Of a stretch of 64,000 nt of DNA, positions 1-9,376 are shown one piece after another; position 1 is the first letter of the stretch, and every line of letters starts with the position of its first letter. The translations under genes were made by a program, and so were the position numbers. The DNA comes from Pedobacter sp. PACM 27299 (GTDB taxonomy: Bacteria; Bacteroidota; Bacteroidia; Sphingobacteriales; Sphingobacteriaceae). The notes below the pieces were generated by a model. It saw only the letters and a program-made list of their open reading frames with translations. It did no database searches and was not told the origin of the DNA. Where the stretch lies: assembly GCF_001412655.1 (NCBI RefSeq), contig NZ_CP012996.1, positions 1,364,001-1,428,000 on the forward strand, written 5' to 3'.

Positions 1-2183
1 TTACTGTGATTGAATCGCCAAGGAACGACCAGGAGATGTTGGTAGAAAGTAATCAGCAGGCATTTTACCTGAATAAAATCATTAGAGCAGATGCGAATTT
101 CTTTAAATTCTTTCCATTTGTTTTGCTGGAAGGAACTAAGCATACGGTGTTCTCAAACACCAATAGTATCGTGTTGAGCAAAGCGCTGACTGAAAAATTG
201 TTCGCTGGGAAAGAGGCTATTGGACAAACCCTGAAAACTAAAGATATTTTCAATCAAACCACTACTTATACCGTTACCGGAGTTTTAGACGAACAGAAAA
301 GTGCTTCTCATTTAGATATGAATGCCTGTGTATATACCGCTAAAAGCGATTTTCAGAAAACGGAAGGGTATGGTGTTTACAATATTTATTTCCGTTTGAA
401 ACCTGGAGCAGATCTGGCATCGGTAGATCAAACGGTAAACAGGCTAATTTCAGATAAATGGGCTAAGAAAGCAGGACTTGCCCTAGCCGGAAAATCAGCA
501 TCAAGTGATGCAAAGGTGGAAACATCTACTTCAAAAGATAAATCCCTTCCTGAAGGGGCTTTTTTAGAGAAGAGTCAGAACATTCACCTTTATCCTAAAA
601 TGGATGTGGGCAGCAACCTCCAGGTCATCAATATTCTTGGATTTCTGGCCATATTTATCCTGGTTCTGGTAGGCATTAATTTTACTAATCTATTGGTTGC
701 AAGATCTTTTAAGCGTGCTAAAGAAGTAGGAATTAGAAAAGTATTGGGCGCGCAGGTACCCGCCATTATGACTCAGTTTTTGGTAGAAGTGATGGTCCAG
801 CTATTCGCTGCATTTTTAATTGGAATGGTATTGATGGAATTCATGCTGCCCATCTTTAATGGCATGCTCGATTTGTCTTTAACCTTTTGGACCAACCCCT
901 CCATCTCGGGGATTTTAGCTCAGATTGGCCTGGTTTTACTAGGCACCTTATTGTTTACAGGAGCCTATCCAGCATGGTATCTTTCGCGTTTTGAACCTGC
1001 AAAAGTATTAAAAGGAGACATCAGCAGGAGTCAGGGGGGCAACCGTCTGAGGAATGGCCTATTGGTATTACAGTTCGCTATATCTGTGATATTTTTGGCA
1101 GGAATGCTATTGGTGAAGGAGCAGGTAAATTTCATCAGGAAACAGGATCCCGGTTTTAATGCAGCACAGGTGCTGGCGATAAAAGCACAGACGACGCCAA
1201 CAGCTTATGAAAACTATAACCGATTGAAAAGTCGTTTAGAAGCAGTTCCAGGGGTAACGCTTGTTTCTAAAACTACCTTTTTACCCGGCGCTCAGCTCCC
1301 GATTACGTTAGGGTTAAACCACAATGGAAATGTAGTACAAACGAAAAAAATTGCCGCATCCATTGGATATTTCGACGTGATGAACATTCCAATCCTGCAG
1401 GGCAGAGCCTATACAGGAAAATTTAGCAGCGATACCACGGATGCAATTGTCTTGAATGAGGCAGCGGTGAAAGCTTTAGGTATCAGTGATCCTATTGGTA
1501 AGACTGTCAGTTTTGAAAACAATAAATATGATAAATACACGACCAGGAAAATTATTGGCGTGGTAAAAGATGTGAACATGCAAGGCTTCGAAGTGGGAGT
1601 GGCTCCAGCCTTTTATGTCCCTGATCTAATGATGGGCGGAGGCTGGCAAAATCAGATTCTCGTTCGCTTAAAGGAGGGAGAGATCCAGAAAACGATGGCT
1701 GCGGTAAAAAACGTATGGGCAGAAATAGAACCAGGTTATCCAATGTCTTATGTGTTCGTAGACGAACAATTTAACCTGAGCTATGGAAAGTATATTAGAT
1801 TGAGTGAACTGTTCAGCGCTTTTACCTTTTTATCGGTCTTCATCACCATCATGGGACTGTTGGCATTGGTGGCTTTGATGACCGCTCAGCGAACCAAAGA
1901 AATCGGCATCAGGAAAGTGCTGGGAGCCTCAGAATTGAACATCATCATGATGCTGAATAAGTCATTTGTTAAACTGGTCTTTATTGGCAATATCCTGGCT
2001 TTACCAGTGGTATATATCCTGATGAAAAGCTGGTTGGACAGTTTTGCGTATCGCATGGAAATGCCGGTTTGGCCATACTTGCTGGCAGTGCTGACTTCGA
2101 TATTGCTGGCAATGCTGACGGTGTCCATGCAAACTTTTAAAACAGCCAGGAAAAACCCGGTTGATGCCCTTAAATACGAATAA
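1..2183 (+). CDS. MacB/FtsX-type ABC transporter permease (5' end outside window)
   Basis: This is an inner-membrane permease with the double FtsX layout: a MacB periplasmic core domain, a three-helix FtsX domain, a second periplasmic domain and a second FtsX domain. The reading frame is open to the left edge, so the N-terminus, including the first membrane helix, is missing. About 725 residues remain against 783-807 in the paralogues that follow. Hydrophobic segments are visible near residues 205-230, 265-290, 310-335 and 355-370 and again in the last 110 residues. FtsX-like 'KEVGIRKVLGA' and 'KEIGIRKVLGA' motifs follow helices of each half. The C-terminus NPVDALKYE is shared with all paralogues here. 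Such permeases usually work by mechanotransmission rather than as classical importers. The substrate cannot be told from sequence. Confidence 0.93.
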   Translation, partial: TVIESPRNDQEMLVESNQQAFYLNKIIRADANFFKFFPFVLLEGTKHTVFSNTNSIVLSKALTEKLFAGKEAIGQTLKTKDIFNQTTTYTVTGVLDEQKSASHLDMNACVYTAKSDFQKTEGYGVYNIYFRLKPGADLASVDQTVNRLISDKWAKKAGLALAGKSASSDAKVETSTSKDKSLPEGAFLEKSQNIHLYPKMDVGSNLQVINILGFLAIFILVLVGINFTNLLVARSFKRAKEVGIRKVLGAQVPAIMTQFLVEVMVQLFAAFLIGMVLMEFMLPIFNGMLDLSLTFWTNPSISGILAQIGLVLLGTLLFTGAYPAWYLSRFEPAKVLKGDISRSQGGNRLRNGLLVLQFAISVIFLAGMLLVKEQVNFIRKQDPGFNAAQVLAIKAQTTPTAYENYNRLKSRLEAVPGVTLVSKTTFLPGAQLPITLGLNHNGNVVQTKKIAASIGYFDVMNIPILQGRAYTGKFSSDTTDAIVLNEAAVKALGISDPIGKTVSFENNKYDKYTTRKIIGVVKDVNMQGFEVGVAPAFYVPDLMMGGGWQNQILVRLKEGEIQKTMAAVKNVWAEIEPGYPMSYVFVDEQFNLSYGKYIRLSELFSAFTFLSVFITIMGLLALVALMTAQRTKEIGIRKVLGASELNIIMMLNKSFVKLVFIGNILALPVVYILMKSWLDSFAYRMEMPVWPYLLAVLTSILLAMLTVSMQTFKTARKNPVDALKYE

Positions 2184-2202
2184 TTAAAGTAGAAATATTA
2201 AT

Positions 2203-4554
2203 ATGTTCAGACTTAACCTTAAAATCGCATTGCGTAACCTTTGGAAAACCAAAGGTTATACCTTGTTGAATATCTTCGGGCTATCCATCGGTCTTGCAGG
2301 ATTTATCATCATCCTTCTGTACGCAAATCTGGAAAAAAGTTATGATACCTGGAACCCGGAGGCGAAAAATGTATACCGTCTTTCTATTAAATGGGGCCCA
2401 GATCAGGACGAGTATTCCTCCAGTCCAGCTGAATTAGCACCTGCGTTAAAGGAAATGACCCCTGAAATTGAAGATTATGGGCGTTATTACGTATGGGATA
2501 GCTATCAGCGATTGCTGACTGCTGGTTCTAAAGAGATGTACGTAGACCATATTCTTGGGGTAGACAGTAACTGGTTTAACCTGTTCCCTTATAAATTCAT
2601 TTACGGAGATGCGAAGTCATCCATCCTATCGAATAATCAGATTGTCCTGAGCCAGCCGGTAAGTGAAAAGTTCTTTGGGAAAACGAATCCTGTAGGACAG
2701 TCTTTAGTAGTCAATGCCGATAAGCGTTATACCGTAAGCGGTGTTTATGAATTGCCAAATACACCCGAGCATATAGAAGCAGAAGGCTTTGTAAAGAAAT
2801 CTTCAAAAGGAGATGGTTGGGGCAATGGTAATTTTTATACCTACCTAAAAGCTAAACCTGGAACAGATGGGAAAATGTTGAGTCATAAGCTAAATGCCGC
2901 ATTTCAGAAATTGCCGATGGTAAGAAAAGATACGAACATGCAAAAGGTTCAATTGATCACGCTGCCAGTAACTGATGTTTATCTGCATGCCACTAGTCTG
3001 CAGGATCCTGTTAAAAGAGGAAATCCAGCAATGGTCACAATTTTGGTGTTATTCTCTTCTTTATTACTCATTATTGCCTGCATCAATTTTACGAATCTAG
3101 CGATTGCTCAATCGGTAAAAAGAGCAAAGGAAACCGGAATTCGTAAAGTATTGGGCGCTGTGAGAAGCAATCTGATCACCTATTTCTTAACGGAAACAAC
3201 GATTCAATGTTTGCTGGCCTTATTACTGGCCTTCGTATTTGCGGAAGTATCCTTGCCTATGATGAACCGTTTAATGGACATCAACCTGTCGATATTTACC
3301 TATAGTAATCCTGGGCAGCTGATCCTTCAGGTTGGTCTGGTGATGTTATTGGTGATTGTTCTTTCCGGAGGATATGCAGCTTTCTTTTTGTCGAGTTATG
3401 AACCGGTTAAGGTATTGAAGGGTAATTTTTCAAGAGGTAACGGTAGTCTATGGATGCGTAAAGTATTGATCTCAGTGCAATTTGTAGTCGCTATCGTCTT
3501 TATCATTTCTTTGATAGTGATCAAACAACAGGTGAGCTATATCAAAAATCAGGATGTAGGCTTCAAGAAAGATCATTTGCTGGTATTTAAAATTAGAAAA
3601 GCTGATACCAGAAGGAATTTTCAGCCCGTAAAAGACAGGTTGTTGAAAATTGATGGGGTAACCGGAGTAAGTCGGGTAAACTATTATCCTGGTGTAAAAG
3701 ATATGCAGGTTGTAGGAAGAGAGTTTAACGGCCAGCCTATTGAGAACATGAGTGTGGTGACGGTAGGTTTTGATTATTTCGAGGTAATGGGCATGCCTCC
3801 GATAGCTGGCAGGGTATTCTCTAATCAATTTAAAACGGATAGTACCTCCGTTGTAGTGAATGAAGCTGCGGTTAAAAAATATGGATTACAAAACCTGATT
3901 GGCAAAAAGTGGTTCGATGATAGGATTATTGTAGGTGTAGTAAAAGACCACATCCAAAAAGGGATGGAGCTTGCTGCAGAGCCGACAGCCTTTATGATAG
4001 AGAGTAAAAATTCCAATGCCGCGAATCAGGTGGTGTTGAAACTGAATGCTGAACATACACAGGCCACGATAGAAGAGGTGAAGAAACTGTGGGAATCGGT
4101 AGAACCCTTTCCATTTCAATATACCTGGCTGGATCAGAGTTTTGCCAATGTATATGTGCAGTACATCAGGCTTGATAAGATTTTCAATGTTTTCACTTAT
4201 GTCACGCTCGCACTCGCTATACTCGGTTTGTTTGCACTGGCTTCCTTTACTGTGCAGGAACGTACCAAAGAAATTGGCGTAAGAAAAGTGCTGGGTGCAG
4301 AAACCCGGGATATCCTGAAAATGATCAATAGCACTTTCCTGATCCTGGTACTGGTCGCCAATCTAATCGCCATTCCGATCGCTTATATTTTAGCCAGCAC
4401 CTGGTTGTCTGGATTTGCTTATCGCAGCTCGATCACCATCTGGCCGTTCCTTGCCGCAGCGTTCGTTTCGGTATTGGTAACCGTATTAACGGTTAGTGTG
4501 CAGACATATAAAACTGCCAACGCAAAACCAGTAGATGCACTTAAATACGAATAA
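2203..4554 (+). CDS. MacB/FtsX-type ABC transporter permease, array copy 2
   Basis: Full-length permease of 783 residues, 19 bp after copy 1. It opens with MFRLNLKIALRNLWK, a cytoplasmic amphipathic start shared with its neighbours, then a membrane helix at about 20-42. A MacB-type periplasmic domain runs to about 275. Three helices follow at about 285-400, a further helix at about 430-450, a second periplasmic domain, and three C-terminal helices from about 675. 'KETGIRKVLGA' and 'KEIGVRKVLGA' mark the two FtsX domains. The periplasmic parts differ strongly from the other copies while the ends are nearly constant, suggesting shared partners but different periplasmic ligands. Family assignment is firm; the role is unknown. 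Confidence 0.93.
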   Translation: MFRLNLKIALRNLWKTKGYTLLNIFGLSIGLAGFIIILLYANLEKSYDTWNPEAKNVYRLSIKWGPDQDEYSSSPAELAPALKEMTPEIEDYGRYYVWDSYQRLLTAGSKEMYVDHILGVDSNWFNLFPYKFIYGDAKSSILSNNQIVLSQPVSEKFFGKTNPVGQSLVVNADKRYTVSGVYELPNTPEHIEAEGFVKKSSKGDGWGNGNFYTYLKAKPGTDGKMLSHKLNAAFQKLPMVRKDTNMQKVQLITLPVTDVYLHATSLQDPVKRGNPAMVTILVLFSSLLLIIACINFTNLAIAQSVKRAKETGIRKVLGAVRSNLITYFLTETTIQCLLALLLAFVFAEVSLPMMNRLMDINLSIFTYSNPGQLILQVGLVMLLVIVLSGGYAAFFLSSYEPVKVLKGNFSRGNGSLWMRKVLISVQFVVAIVFIISLIVIKQQVSYIKNQDVGFKKDHLLVFKIRKADTRRNFQPVKDRLLKIDGVTGVSRVNYYPGVKDMQVVGREFNGQPIENMSVVTVGFDYFEVMGMPPIAGRVFSNQFKTDSTSVVVNEAAVKKYGLQNLIGKKWFDDRIIVGVVKDHIQKGMELAAEPTAFMIESKNSNAANQVVLKLNAEHTQATIEEVKKLWESVEPFPFQYTWLDQSFANVYVQYIRLDKIFNVFTYVTLALAILGLFALASFTVQERTKEIGVRKVLGAETRDILKMINSTFLILVLVANLIAIPIAYILASTWLSGFAYRSSITIWPFLAAAFVSVLVTVLTVSVQTYKTANAKPVDALKYE

Positions 4555-4571
4555 CTACTCAAATAAAAGAT

Positions 4572-6935
4572 ATGTTTAGACTAAACTTAAAAATCGCCCT
4601 GCGTAACCTTTGGAAAAACAAAGGCTATACCCTCATCAATGTAGGTGGCCTGGCTATTGGCTTGGCTAGCTGTATGCTTTTGTTATTGTATGTGGCCTAT
4701 GAATGGAGTTACGATAAACATACTTCGGGTTACGATCGTACTTATGTAGTCTATAGTAATCAGAAGAATGCAAACGATATCGTGAGTTATGCCTGGACAC
4801 CTGGTGTTATGGCGCAGACTTTGAAAGAAACAGTACCTGAGGTAGCTTATGCTTCTCATTCCACTTATCCTGATGAGTTCTTAATCAGTAACCAGAATAA
4901 ATCCTACAAGAAAAAGGGGGTGTTTGCTGATCCTTCTTTTCTTAAAATTTTCGATTATAAGTTTATTAAAGGAAATAAAGATCAGGCTTTGAACGCTCCT
5001 AATGGGATCATTCTTACTGAAAGACTGGCTAAAATTTTATTTGGAGCGGAAGATCCCCTGAATAAAACGCTGAAGTTTGCCGGTGAAGAATTGCTGACCG
5101 TGGAGGGGGTGATCGAAGATGTACCCGTAACCAGCAGCATTCAGTTCGACTACTTGCTTTCCTGGCAGTTCTACGAGAAATTAAATCCATGGAGCAAAAG
5201 GGCTGGCTGGGGAAGTAATTTCTGTTTAACCCTGCTGCAATTACGGGATAACAGTTCCTTTGAAAAGGTAAGCAAGGAAATCCATGGCGTCTATGGCAGA
5301 AACCAAAAAGATAATGACAATGCTACTATTATCCATCCTCTTGCTAAATGGCATTTATATGATCATTTTGAGCAGGGGAAATCTGTTGGAGGTAAAATTG
5401 ATATGCTGAGGATTTTCTTTATCCTTGCTTTTTGTATTCTACTGATTGCCTGTATTAATTTTATGAATCTTTCTACCGCAAGGTCTGAAAAGAGAGCAAA
5501 AGAAGTAGGGGTGAGAAAGGCCATTGGTGCAGCAAGGAAATCATTGGTTGGTCAGTTTATGCTGGAATCTATGTTACTGGCCTTTCTGGGAATGATCGTT
5601 GCTTTTGTACTCATAGAAATTAGCCTTCCTTATTTTAATAACTTACTCCATGTAACCTTAACGATCAATTATTCCGATTGGAAATTTTGGTCGGTATTAC
5701 TTGCATTGACACTTTTCACTGGTTTTATTGCCGGTAGTTATCCCGCTTTTTATCTGTCTTCTTTTGAGCCGGTAAAGGTATTAAAGGGATTCAGCAGAAG
5801 TGCTGGTACTTCTTTATCGATCAGGAAAGTATTGGTGGTCTTTCAATTTGTATTCGCTTCCTGCCTGATTATTTGTACTGCGGTGATTTATCAGCAGCTG
5901 ATGTTTATCAAGGACAAACCAATCGGGTACGATAGCAATGGTTTGATTGAAATTCCCATAGAAGGAGTGTTGAAAGATGCCTCAAAAGCATCATTATTCC
6001 GTGACAGGCTGCTAAAAAGCGGCGTAGTTAGCCATGTGAGTACTTTTAGCCGGAGCTTAACTCAAGGAGGAAATAATACGACTTCTATCGCTTGGTCCGG
6101 TAAAAATCCGAATGAAAATATCCTGTTTAACTTTAGGTTTGCCTATGATGATTTTGCAGCTACCCTGGGAGGAAATATGCTGGAAGGAAGGGACTTTTTA
6201 CCCCACTTTCAGGATTCCGCCAATGTGGTCATCAATGAAGCTGCGGTTAAAGTAATAGGACTTTCGAAACCGCTGGGCTCGGTCATTACCTGGAATGGAG
6301 ATAACTATACTGTAGTAGGGGTGATGAAAGATTTTGTAATGGAATCTCCTTATCAAAGTACTACGCCTATGGTGATCCTAAAAGGTATTGAAACAGAAGG
6401 GGTGATGGCGATGCGCTTGAATTCAGCAAAAAATCTCAGTACTGCTATCGCAGCAGTGGAAGGAATGATGAAAGAATTAAATCCTGATTTTCCAGCCTCC
6501 ATCACTTTTGTGGGAGACAGCTTTGAGGCGAAGTTCAATAATGAAAAATTAATGGGCACACTGGCCAATTGGTTTGGCGGTTTTGCAGTGTTTATTTCTT
6601 GTTTAGGACTGCTCGGACTCACGCTATTTATGGCTGAACAGCGTAAAAAGGAAATCAGCATCCGAAAAGTGTTAGGTGCAAATACTTTCCATATCCTTAC
6701 TTTATTAAATAAAGATTTTATTAAACTGGTGGTGATTGCCAACCTAATCGCCTTTCCAGTAGCCTACATTGTCATTAGTAAATGGCTTTCTAAATATGAA
6801 TTCCGGGTGGAAATCTCTTTGATCCCTTTCGCAATTGCCCTTGCCTTATCCTTGATTATTGCCCTGTTTACAGTGAGTATGCAATCTGTGAAAGTGGTGA
6901 AAGCAAACCCCGTTGATGCACTTAAATACGAATAG
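4572..6935 (+). CDS. MacB/FtsX-type ABC transporter permease, array copy 3
   Basis: 787-residue permease, 17 bp after copy 2. It shows the same eight-segment topology and the MFRLNLKIALRNLWK start and NPVDALKYE end. Its first periplasmic domain (YVAYEWSYDKH...) resembles array copy 6 more than copies 2 or 4, as does 'KEVGVRKAIGAARKSLV' after the first FtsX helix, where others have KVLGA. This suggests that copies 3 and 6 form a subgroup that arose by duplication before the ATPase gene came to lie between them. The start ATG fits the conserved N-terminus exactly. Substrate unknown. Confidence 0.93.
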   Translation: MFRLNLKIALRNLWKNKGYTLINVGGLAIGLASCMLLLLYVAYEWSYDKHTSGYDRTYVVYSNQKNANDIVSYAWTPGVMAQTLKETVPEVAYASHSTYPDEFLISNQNKSYKKKGVFADPSFLKIFDYKFIKGNKDQALNAPNGIILTERLAKILFGAEDPLNKTLKFAGEELLTVEGVIEDVPVTSSIQFDYLLSWQFYEKLNPWSKRAGWGSNFCLTLLQLRDNSSFEKVSKEIHGVYGRNQKDNDNATIIHPLAKWHLYDHFEQGKSVGGKIDMLRIFFILAFCILLIACINFMNLSTARSEKRAKEVGVRKAIGAARKSLVGQFMLESMLLAFLGMIVAFVLIEISLPYFNNLLHVTLTINYSDWKFWSVLLALTLFTGFIAGSYPAFYLSSFEPVKVLKGFSRSAGTSLSIRKVLVVFQFVFASCLIICTAVIYQQLMFIKDKPIGYDSNGLIEIPIEGVLKDASKASLFRDRLLKSGVVSHVSTFSRSLTQGGNNTTSIAWSGKNPNENILFNFRFAYDDFAATLGGNMLEGRDFLPHFQDSANVVINEAAVKVIGLSKPLGSVITWNGDNYTVVGVMKDFVMESPYQSTTPMVILKGIETEGVMAMRLNSAKNLSTAIAAVEGMMKELNPDFPASITFVGDSFEAKFNNEKLMGTLANWFGGFAVFISCLGLLGLTLFMAEQRKKEISIRKVLGANTFHILTLLNKDFIKLVVIANLIAFPVAYIVISKWLSKYEFRVEISLIPFAIALALSLIIALFTVSMQSVKVVKANPVDALKYE

Positions 6936-6938
6936 AAA

Positions 6939-9362
6939 ATGTTTAGACTCAATCTTAAAATCGCGCTGCGTAACCTTTGGAAAAATAGGATTTATACTGC
7001 CATAAATATTGGAGGATTAGCCATTGCGTTAGCTGCTTTTATTTTAGTCGCCATCTATGTACGTTTCGAAACTACTTTCGACCATAATGTCCCTAATTAT
7101 AAGCAGATCTATCAGGTGGGAAGAATATTGCCTGATCGCAAAACGAATTATACTGCGATGTCTTTGGCAAAAGCACTGAAGGATGCGATTCCGGAGATTG
7201 AAAATGTAGGGAGGAGCAGACAGACGAATTTTGAATTCGCATTTAGTACTCAGGATGGCCGAGTGTATGGAAAACAGGTGATTTCTGTAGATTATACCCT
7301 GGCTAAAATGTTTGATATCAAACCAGAAAATGGCTTGACTAAACCAGCAGGCGGAGCATTGGATTTATATGTACCGAAAGAATTTGTTTCAACCATGTTT
7401 CCAAAGAAAGCGCCATCTTTTCCTGTTAAGGTTGGTATTGGGCCGTCAAATGCGCTTCAGTACGGTGATATTATAGGAATTGTCAATCATAATTCTGCGC
7501 ATTCCAATCTGGTTTTCGATGCTTTGATCATTACCGATGACGTGGGTGCCGGACAAGAACCAAGTGCTAATAATTACCAAACCTATATTGCAGTTAAGGA
7601 AGGTACCGATCTGGATTTGCTGCAGAAAAAGGTGGATGCTGTTTTTAAGGAAGAGTTGAAAAAGTCGCGGTTGACGGCCGCTGCTGATCGGGAAGGCACA
7701 TTAAAGACTGAAACCGACGTAACGATGTCTGCTGATCTTCAGGTGCTAGATAAATCGGGTGTCTTCTTAGATCCTCTTGATAATTTACATTTAAGACCGA
7801 TTGCAGGTAGCAATACCAATTATAAAATTGTAATGGCCTTGTTGGTACTGACTATATTGGTGATGGTGATTGCCTGTATTAATTTCACCAATCTGACCAT
7901 CGCACAAACTAATAAGAGGGCAAAAGAAGTAGGGGTGAAAAAGGTATTGGGGGCATATCGCATCCAGCTGACTTTCCAGTTTCTAATAGAGATTTTTATG
8001 CAGTGTCTGGTCGCTTTGCTGATTGGAGTCTTGCTTGCAGAATTGTTCCTGCCGCTATTTAATGATGCTTTTAGTGTTTCCTTCTCCCTATGGAAAGGTA
8101 ACACTGCTCTGGCCTGGCAGCTCCCATTGGTATTGCTGATCATTACATTGATTTCCGGTGTTTACCCTGCATTAGTATTGTCAGGATTTAAACCGGCTTC
8201 TGTGTTAAAAGGGAATCTTCAAACCAGCTATAAAACCTTATGGCTCAGGAATGGCTTATTGGTGGCACAGTTTACAGTGGCGATCATTTTCATGGCTGGA
8301 TTACTGATTGTGAGCAGTCAGCTGAAATATATGAGGACAGAGGATACCGGTTTTAAAACTGGACAGGTGGTGTACATCAAAAATATGGTGTGGTTCGACC
8401 GTGGTTATTTTGAGAATATGAAAGCGCGCGTTCTGGCTATCCCTGGGGTTAATTCTTTTACCGTGGCTTCGGATGTTCCTGATGGCTCAAGGCCAGGAAG
8501 AGTCAATTACTCTGCAGAAGGTAAGGAATTAGGAATGGACATTGTTCATACCGATTTCGACTATTTCGAAACCCTTCAGCTGAAACTTAAAGACGGTCGC
8601 TTTTTTTCCAAAACTTTTCCTGCAGATGCTGAGAATGGAATTGTGCTCAACGAATCTGCAGTGTCAGCTTACGGGATTACGCATCCTGTTGGAAAGACGA
8701 TCAGGGGTTGTGATATGGACTACCGAATTGTAGGGGTGGTTAAAGATGCCAAAATGCAAGGCTTCGAATCGGCAGTTGAACCTACAGTTTATGCTGTGAA
8801 TAGCCCTTGTGCAAATGGTAAAATGAAGCTGATGGTGAATATAGACCCTGATCGTATGGCGGGTGTACTGGCCGTTCTAAAGTCAGACTGGAAGAATTTG
8901 AATAAGATGGATGGTGATGATTTCAGGTACGAGTTTATGGACGAGTTATATGGCCGCTTATTTAAAAAACAAGAGCAGCTGCAATCGGTATTTTATGGGG
9001 CAGCTTTGCTTACTATTTTCATTGCTACTTTGGGTCTTTTCGCATTTTCTGCCTTCACAATCGGTAGTAGGATGAAGGAGATTTCTATTAGAAAAGTGCT
9101 GGGCGCTACAGATTTTAATATCCTCAGCTTGCTGAATAATTTCTTTATCCGAATTGTATTCGTAGCCAATCTTATTGGCTGGCCAGTTGCTTATATCGCT
9201 GCGCAAAGATGGCTAGATACCTTCGCTTATAGAATTACAATGCCGGTATTGCCCTTCCTGATTGCCGGATTGATCAGTACCCTTTTGACTTTGTTAACCG
9301 TAAGTTTTCAAGCAAGGAATGCTATAAAAACAAGTCCTGTTGATGCTTTAAAATATGAATAA
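6939..9362 (+). CDS. MacB/FtsX-type ABC transporter permease, array copy 4
   Basis: 807 residues, the longest member. It begins only 3 bp after the stop of copy 3, so translational coupling is likely. The first periplasmic domain (about residues 45-290) is longer and does not resemble the other copies closely, whereas the helices and the terminal KTSPVDALKYE are conserved. 'KEVGVKKVLGA' and 'KEISIRKVLGA' mark the FtsX halves. Two Cys residues lie in the second periplasmic part (around 'RGCDMDY' and 'NSPCANGK') and could form a disulphide in the periplasm; that is inference. Confidence 0.93.
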   Translation: MFRLNLKIALRNLWKNRIYTAINIGGLAIALAAFILVAIYVRFETTFDHNVPNYKQIYQVGRILPDRKTNYTAMSLAKALKDAIPEIENVGRSRQTNFEFAFSTQDGRVYGKQVISVDYTLAKMFDIKPENGLTKPAGGALDLYVPKEFVSTMFPKKAPSFPVKVGIGPSNALQYGDIIGIVNHNSAHSNLVFDALIITDDVGAGQEPSANNYQTYIAVKEGTDLDLLQKKVDAVFKEELKKSRLTAAADREGTLKTETDVTMSADLQVLDKSGVFLDPLDNLHLRPIAGSNTNYKIVMALLVLTILVMVIACINFTNLTIAQTNKRAKEVGVKKVLGAYRIQLTFQFLIEIFMQCLVALLIGVLLAELFLPLFNDAFSVSFSLWKGNTALAWQLPLVLLIITLISGVYPALVLSGFKPASVLKGNLQTSYKTLWLRNGLLVAQFTVAIIFMAGLLIVSSQLKYMRTEDTGFKTGQVVYIKNMVWFDRGYFENMKARVLAIPGVNSFTVASDVPDGSRPGRVNYSAEGKELGMDIVHTDFDYFETLQLKLKDGRFFSKTFPADAENGIVLNESAVSAYGITHPVGKTIRGCDMDYRIVGVVKDAKMQGFESAVEPTVYAVNSPCANGKMKLMVNIDPDRMAGVLAVLKSDWKNLNKMDGDDFRYEFMDELYGRLFKKQEQLQSVFYGAALLTIFIATLGLFAFSAFTIGSRMKEISIRKVLGATDFNILSLLNNFFIRIVFVANLIGWPVAYIAAQRWLDTFAYRITMPVLPFLIAGLISTLLTLLTVSFQARNAIKTSPVDALKYE

Positions 9363-9376
9363 TAAATATTTCAACC